This document shows, in pieces, positions 6,023 through 9,416 of a stretch of DNA of 9,416 bases (its first letter is position 1; every line of letters starts with the position of its first letter). The DNA is from Bifidobacterium sp. Its GTDB lineage: Bacteria; Actinomycetota; Actinomycetes; Actinomycetales; Bifidobacteriaceae. The notes below the pieces were generated by a model. It was not told where the DNA came from. It searched no databases and worked only from the letters and a program-made list of their open reading frames with translations. The stretch lies in NCBI GenBank assembly GCA_022739095.1, contig JAIJEI010000067.1, positions 1 to 9,416 on the forward strand, given 5' to 3'. Position numbers and translations under genes: made by a program.

Positions 6023-6910
6023 TTACGGCTCAGCCTTAACGTGCGCGAACTTGGCGGCCAGGGCCTCCTTGTTGCGCTTCTCGTCCTCCTCCTTGGCCTT
6101 CCTCTTGGCCTCGTCGGGGTTCCAGAGTACGTCATCACGGTGCTTGGCCCACTCGGCCCCGGCCAAGGGAGCGATGTATTCGGCGGTGGCGGTCAGCGTG
6201 TCATCGGCCTTGGCACGCGTATCAATCAGCTCAAGAATCTGCTGGTCCGTCAGGCATATGCGCGGAACCGAGCACTGCTCGCGCAACTCGTTGACGTACA
6301 GCAGAATCGGCAGCACCTTGACCGCCTGAGCTGTGGCATCGCCATCGTGTTCGCCGTCACCGGTCACCACGCTCAGCAGCGCATCGCACACGGCGAGCGC
6401 AGTGGCAAAACGGGTGGCCACATCAGCGGGCTCACTGGAGGTAGACAGACGGCCCTGCGCGGCGTCGTCTTCAATCTGGGCTTCCACGGCGGCAATCGTC
6501 TCACGGACGTGAGCTGCAACATCGGTGTCCCAACGAACGTCCAACGCTTCGGCGGCGTCAAAGATCAGCTGTACATCGCCGGATTCGGAGTAGTCGGCCA
6601 TCGTGTCGTAGGCATCGTTGGCGGCCAGCAGCGTATCGACGATGTTCTGCGGGCGGCCGGGAATCTCATCGGCGCCTTCATAAACGAATTCGGCATCGGG
6701 CACCGTGGCGTCTTCACCGGTCAGCACGCGGGCGAATGCGCGCGTGACGCGAACCTGCAGATTCTCCGCGTACTTGGCGTCATTGTCCATCTGCATGGCT
6801 TCGGTCAACGGCCACAGGCTGATCAGCGCCGAGCCGGCTTCGGCGGCCTCAGTTACCGCCGGCAATGCCGCGACCTGTGCGATTGCCTCACGATTGAGTT
6901 CAATGGTCAT
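6023..6910 (-). CDS. Unrecognised acidic, helix-rich protein, 295 residues
   Basis: I do not recognise this protein. It is a real gene by its strong ribosome-binding site AAAGGAG (6922-6916 on the minus strand, five bases before the ATG), GC-biased third positions and the terminator directly behind its stop. It has no signal peptide and no membrane segment, so it should be cytoplasmic. Residues 1-260 are alanine- and acid-rich and look largely alpha-helical; a low-complexity acidic stretch near residues 185-195 (TGDGEHDGD) may be a linker between two helical halves. The last 30 residues or so form a highly charged Lys/Glu helix (EAKRKAKEEDEKRNKEALAAKF), which could bind nucleic acid or a partner. 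Only two or three cysteines and no obvious catalytic motif are visible. It lies downstream of the histidine phosphatase gene on the same strand, 130 bases away, and might be co-transcribed. Confidence 0.85.
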   Translation of the reverse strand: MTIELNREAIAQVAALPAVTEAAEAGSALISLWPLTEAMQMDNDAKYAENLQVRVTRAFARVLTGEDATVPDAEFVYEGADEIPGRPQNIVDTLLAANDAYDTMADYSESGDVQLIFDAAEALDVRWDTDVAAHVRETIAAVEAQIEDDAAQGRLSTSSEPADVATRFATALAVCDALLSVVTGDGEHDGDATAQAVKVLPILLYVNELREQCSVPRICLTDQQILELIDTRAKADDTLTATAEYIAPLAGAEWAKHRDDVLWNPDEAKRKAKEEDEKRNKEALAAKFAHVKAEP

Positions 6911-6959
6911 CTATGCTCCTTTGCGTCCACCACTCGATTGTAGTGCCAGATCTCTCGGA

Positions 6960-7006
6960 CTACCCTTCAGTCACCTTACGGTGCCAGCTCCCCCGACAAG
7001 GGGAGT
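6960..7006. repeat. REP-like double-hairpin intergenic element
   Basis: The interval contains two adjacent hairpins, CACC-ttac-GGTG (6972-6983) and CTCCCC-cgacaa-GGGGAG (6988-7005), preceded by CTACCCTTCAGT. The layout and wording (CAGTCACC..GGTG.CAGCTCCCC..GGGGAG) resemble a dispersed palindromic repeat I associate from memory with gut Firmicutes and bifidobacteria. Here it looks somewhat degraded. It lies between two same-strand genes and has no T-tract, so it is a repeat or an mRNA-stabilising structure rather than a typical terminator. Confidence 0.45.
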
Positions 7007-7040
7007 CTAGATTATGTCTCAACTATTCACCAGTGTGCCG

Positions 7041-7700
7041 TTACTTGACGTTGGCCGCTGGGTCGACATACGTGATTGACATCACACGGCCGGTTTCGTT
7101 GTCGTACGTCACCGAGGTCACGGAGGCGAGCGCCGTGTGCCGCAGGAACATCCAGTGCTCGGGGTGGCCGGTCTCCAGATAATGGCGATAACTGAAAATC
7201 GGCGATTCGTGGCTGACCACCACAATCTGCTCGCCGGGGTGCTGGGCCACCTTCTCGCGGGCGAAATCGTCCATACGCGCCGCGATGTGCTGATAGGACT
7301 CGCCCCAGCTCGGCTTGTACAGGTTGGTGACGAGCTTCCAGTTGCCGTTCTTCCACAACGCGCCCTCGCCGTGGCCGATGCGCTTGCCGCGGAACTCGTT
7401 GCCGGCCTCAATCACCCGTTCATCAGTGGTGAGCGTGAGCGGAGCCTCGCCACGAGCCTCACGCACGGGATTCAGCGCATCGAGAATCGCTCCGGCGGTC
7501 TCGCGTGTACGGTCGAGCGGCGAGGAGTAGACGGCGGTAATCGTATTGGTTTGGGGATTCTTGGCCAAGTACGCGGCGGTGGCTTGGGCCATGCGCCGGC
7601 CGAGGTCGGAGAGATGGAAGTCGGGCAGTCGCTCATAGAGCAGATGGTCGGGGTTATATACCTTGCCATGCCGGACGAAATGGATGGTGGTAGCGCTCAT
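7041..7700 (-). CDS. Histidine phosphatase family protein (phosphoglycerate mutase-like)
   Basis: This 219-residue cytoplasmic protein belongs to the branch 1 histidine phosphatase superfamily. The phospho-acceptor motif is FVRHGK (8-13, Arg10-His11-Gly12), followed by the substrate-binding YSSPLDRTRETA (58-69, Arg64), the acid region DERVIEAGNEFRGK (93-106, Glu98 as a candidate proton donor) and the second catalytic histidine in VVVSHESPI (160-168, His164). All core residues are present and the length is normal. The substrate cannot be named: the family includes cofactor-dependent mutases, sugar-phosphate phosphatases and broad acid phosphatases. Lysine follows RHG where Glu or Gln is more common. 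The ATG at 7700 has an AAAGGCGG ribosome-binding site. It is divergent from the transporter gene, with the unrecognised acidic protein gene downstream on the same strand. Confidence 0.92.
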   Translation of the reverse strand: MSATTIHFVRHGKVYNPDHLLYERLPDFHLSDLGRRMAQATAAYLAKNPQTNTITAVYSSPLDRTRETAGAILDALNPVREARGEAPLTLTTDERVIEAGNEFRGKRIGHGEGALWKNGNWKLVTNLYKPSWGESYQHIAARMDDFAREKVAQHPGEQIVVVSHESPIFSYRHYLETGHPEHWMFLRHTALASVTSVTYDNETGRVMSITYVDPAANVK

Positions 7701-7763
7701 GAGCCGCCTTTCTTCTTCCCGCCCTGAAGGGCATGAGAACGTTGTCTTAATATCTCCAATCTA

Positions 7764-7776
7764 CCGCGTGTCGCGG
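7764..7776. promoter_or_regulatory. Dyad in the divergent promoter region
   Basis: CCGCG-tgt-CGCGG is a perfect 5+3+5 dyad in the 237-base divergent interval between the phosphatase and transporter genes. A -10-like TATTAA lies just downstream of it on the minus strand (about 7747-7752). It could be an operator for either gene, but short GC dyads are common here. Confidence 0.25.
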
Positions 7777-7849
7777 AGTGGACACCCGTAGAGTATCCGT
7801 GGCGTGAAGTATGCGAATGGGGATCCGGAGTAAGCTTTGCGCGACCATG

Positions 7850-7874
7850 AGCCCTGCATTGTGTGATGAGGGCT
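7850..7874 (+). other. Leader hairpin upstream of the transporter gene
   Basis: AGCCCT (7850-7855) and AGGGCT (7869-7874) form a six-pair stem, extended by CAT/ATG with a bulged G, about 65 bases ahead of the transporter start. It may be transcribed as part of the leader. There is no T-tract, so attenuation is not evident. Confidence 0.3.
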
Positions 7875-7937
7875 GCGCCGGCAACGTCACGTCGACGGGG
7901 ACATTCAATCGGGAGCGGAAAGGAACGTAGTGCCGTT

Positions 7938-9383
7938 ATGTCCAATAACCCATCCAACTCGAACACCGTCACGGCTGGGATCGGAGATGTGATCCACAGG
8001 ATTTTCGCCGGATACGCGGAGCTGCTGCGCATCCCCCATACCGCCCGATACTCGATCGGTTCGGTGCTTGCCTGCATGCCGTTCCCGATGGTGGGCATGA
8101 CCATCACCATCTCCGTGCAGCATTATTACGGCAACTATTCGCTGGCTGGCATACTCACCGCCATTCAGGCGATCACGCTGGCCGTGGCCACGCCGGTGCT
8201 GGGCAAGCTGACCGACAAGTTCGGCCAGCGGCAGGTTTCGATTCCGACGATCATCGTATGGGTCGTGTCCGCCATCGCGCTGGTGACGGCCATCAGCCAC
8301 CGTGCACCGGAATGGGTGCTGTACTGCCTGACGCCGTTGCTGGCCGCCATCCCGCCGTGGGGCGCGATGGAGCGCGCACGTTGGACGAAGATCCTGAAGG
8401 GCGATCATGAGCGCACGAACCGCGCATTCTCGCTGTGCGGCGTGCTGGACGAATGCATGGGAGTCATCGGCAACCCGTTGGCTTCCGCGCTGGCGGCAAT
8501 CTCCGGCTTCCTGGCGTTCTCGTTCACCGGCATGTGCGTGGTGGTCGGCGCCTTGATGTTTCTGACGGAGCTGACCACCGAGCCGCCGTCGCAGACCGCG
8601 TTGGCGCGCGCCGAAGGCATCTCCCGCAAGGAATACCGTGAACGTGAGGCTGCCAAGGCCGAGGCGCTGAAGATGAAGTCCATCGCCGATGAGACCCGTC
8701 GCCGTCTTGAACGCGAGGGCGTGAGCGACGAGGCCGCGATCGAGGCGGCCATCGAGCAGGCGGTCGCCGATGCGCGTTCCGGCAAGAAGGCGTCCTTCTG
8801 GGGACCGGGCATGATCGCGGTGTGCGCCATCTGGTTCAGCCTGGGCGCGTTCCAGTCGGCCACGAACATCTCCGTCACCGCGTTCGCCACCGAGACGAAC
8901 ATGAAGCAGTATGCGGGCTTCGTGCTCGCCTGCTTCTCCCTCAGCTCGCTGGTGGGCGCGTTGGTGTATGGCGCCAGAAACTGGGTGACCCCCTTGTGGA
9001 AGCGGTTCTACTTCTGCCTGGCCGTGGTGAACATCGGCATCAGCACCTTCCTGTTCGCCAAGCATCTGTGGGTGATCATGATCATCTATCTGATCATCGG
9101 CGTATGCCAGAATCCGACATGGATCAACGGCAACCAGCTCATGCTGCACCTGGTGCCACCGTCCCGCCTGACCGAGGGCATAGCCTGGATGGGCGCGATG
9201 AACGCCATCGGCACCTCCGTCGGTTCGGTGATCGCGGGCCAGTTCATCGACCGTATGGGCTCACACGGCGGTTTCATGGTGGTGACCACCTTGGCGTTGG
9301 GCTCGCTGGCAATCGCGTTGATCAGCTTCAAGCAGATCAAGGGGTCCTCCGAACAGCCGACCTTGACTGAAGTGAGTGTGTGA
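7938..9383 (+). CDS. Major facilitator superfamily transporter with long charged central loop
   Basis: This 481-residue inner-membrane protein has about 12 hydrophobic helices in two halves. The MFS motif A appears as GKLTDKFGQR (89-98) in the loop after helix 2. A hydrophilic stretch at residues 211-285, rich in Arg, Lys, Glu and Ala, separates the N-terminal and C-terminal halves and is predicted to be a cytoplasmic helix; it is longer than the usual central loop. The substrate cannot be inferred from what I see. The ATG at 7938 has AAAGGAA about 12 bases upstream, a somewhat long spacing. An in-frame ATG at 7863 would add 25 basic residues and lies inside a leader hairpin, so I prefer 7938. 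It stands alone on the plus strand and is closed by a strong terminator. Confidence 0.9.
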   Translation: MSNNPSNSNTVTAGIGDVIHRIFAGYAELLRIPHTARYSIGSVLACMPFPMVGMTITISVQHYYGNYSLAGILTAIQAITLAVATPVLGKLTDKFGQRQVSIPTIIVWVVSAIALVTAISHRAPEWVLYCLTPLLAAIPPWGAMERARWTKILKGDHERTNRAFSLCGVLDECMGVIGNPLASALAAISGFLAFSFTGMCVVVGALMFLTELTTEPPSQTALARAEGISRKEYREREAAKAEALKMKSIADETRRRLEREGVSDEAAIEAAIEQAVADARSGKKASFWGPGMIAVCAIWFSLGAFQSATNISVTAFATETNMKQYAGFVLACFSLSSLVGALVYGARNWVTPLWKRFYFCLAVVNIGISTFLFAKHLWVIMIIYLIIGVCQNPTWINGNQLMLHLVPPSRLTEGIAWMGAMNAIGTSVGSVIAGQFIDRMGSHGGFMVVTTLALGSLAIALISFKQIKGSSEQPTLTEVSV

Positions 9384-9394
9384 GACAAAAACTA

Positions 9395-9416
9395 AGCCCC
9401 CTCGTCAGAGGGGGCT
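9395..9416 (+). terminator. Rho-independent terminator of the transporter gene
   Basis: AGCCCCCTC (9395-9403) and GAGGGGGCT (9408-9416) form a perfect nine-pair stem with a four-base loop, 11 bases after the stop codon. The window ends at the stem, so the expected T-tract cannot be seen. An upstream AAAAA run (9387-9391) would allow it to work for leftward transcripts too. Confidence 0.85.

Noticed and set aside
6988..7005. Intrinsic terminator of the histidine phosphatase gene
   Set aside because: The stem is solid but no T-run follows on either strand, and a second hairpin is attached, so a repeat element explains it better.
7905..9149. Long open minus-strand frame (414 codons) opposite the MFS transporter
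   Set aside because: The transporter frame has twelve hydrophobic helices and motif A. The reverse frame is His/Arg/Gly-rich and typical of a GC shadow.

Overview
The window looks like a chromosomal segment of a high-GC actinobacterium, most likely Bifidobacterium of the longum/breve group. This rests on overall protein character (the glutamyl-tRNA synthetase, the DUF805 membrane protein with YGQ tails), strong GC bias at third codon positions and a tRNA gene without encoded CCA. The genus call is from memory of the family, not from a search.

Layout, left to right: a tRNA-Glu(CUC) gene on the minus strand (20-92) with a plausible promoter; a gene-poor stretch ending in two near-identical AT-rich 19-bp palindromes (385-403 and 418-436); a plus-strand AAA+ ATPase of the COG1373/DUF4143 type (459-1865) that these palindromes probably control; a convergent pair of hairpins; gltX on the minus strand (2006-3526); a divergent leader region with small hairpins; a plus-strand DUF805 membrane protein with glutamine/tyrosine-rich repeat tails at both ends (3678-4805); a hairpin; a YeaD-like hexose-6-phosphate mutarotase on the minus strand (4889-5767); a strong terminator followed, reading leftward, by an unrecognised acidic 295-residue protein (6023-6910, minus) and a histidine-phosphatase family enzyme (7041-7700, minus) with a REP-like double-hairpin element between them; and a divergent plus-strand major facilitator transporter with a long charged central loop (7938-9383), closed by a strong terminator at the window edge.

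Most genes are ordinary core functions in single-gene or two-gene units. The accessory-looking part is the ATPase with its paired operators, sitting between a tRNA-Glu gene and the enzyme that charges it, with visibly lower GC and less biased codon use than gltX. The ATPase carries both a winged-helix-like segment and a degraded nuclease-fold signature, so self-regulation through the two palindromes is a reasonable hypothesis. No complete new multi-gene system is evident. The points most worth a second look are the palindrome pair, the two-tailed YGQ protein, the unrecognised acidic protein and the REP-like element.
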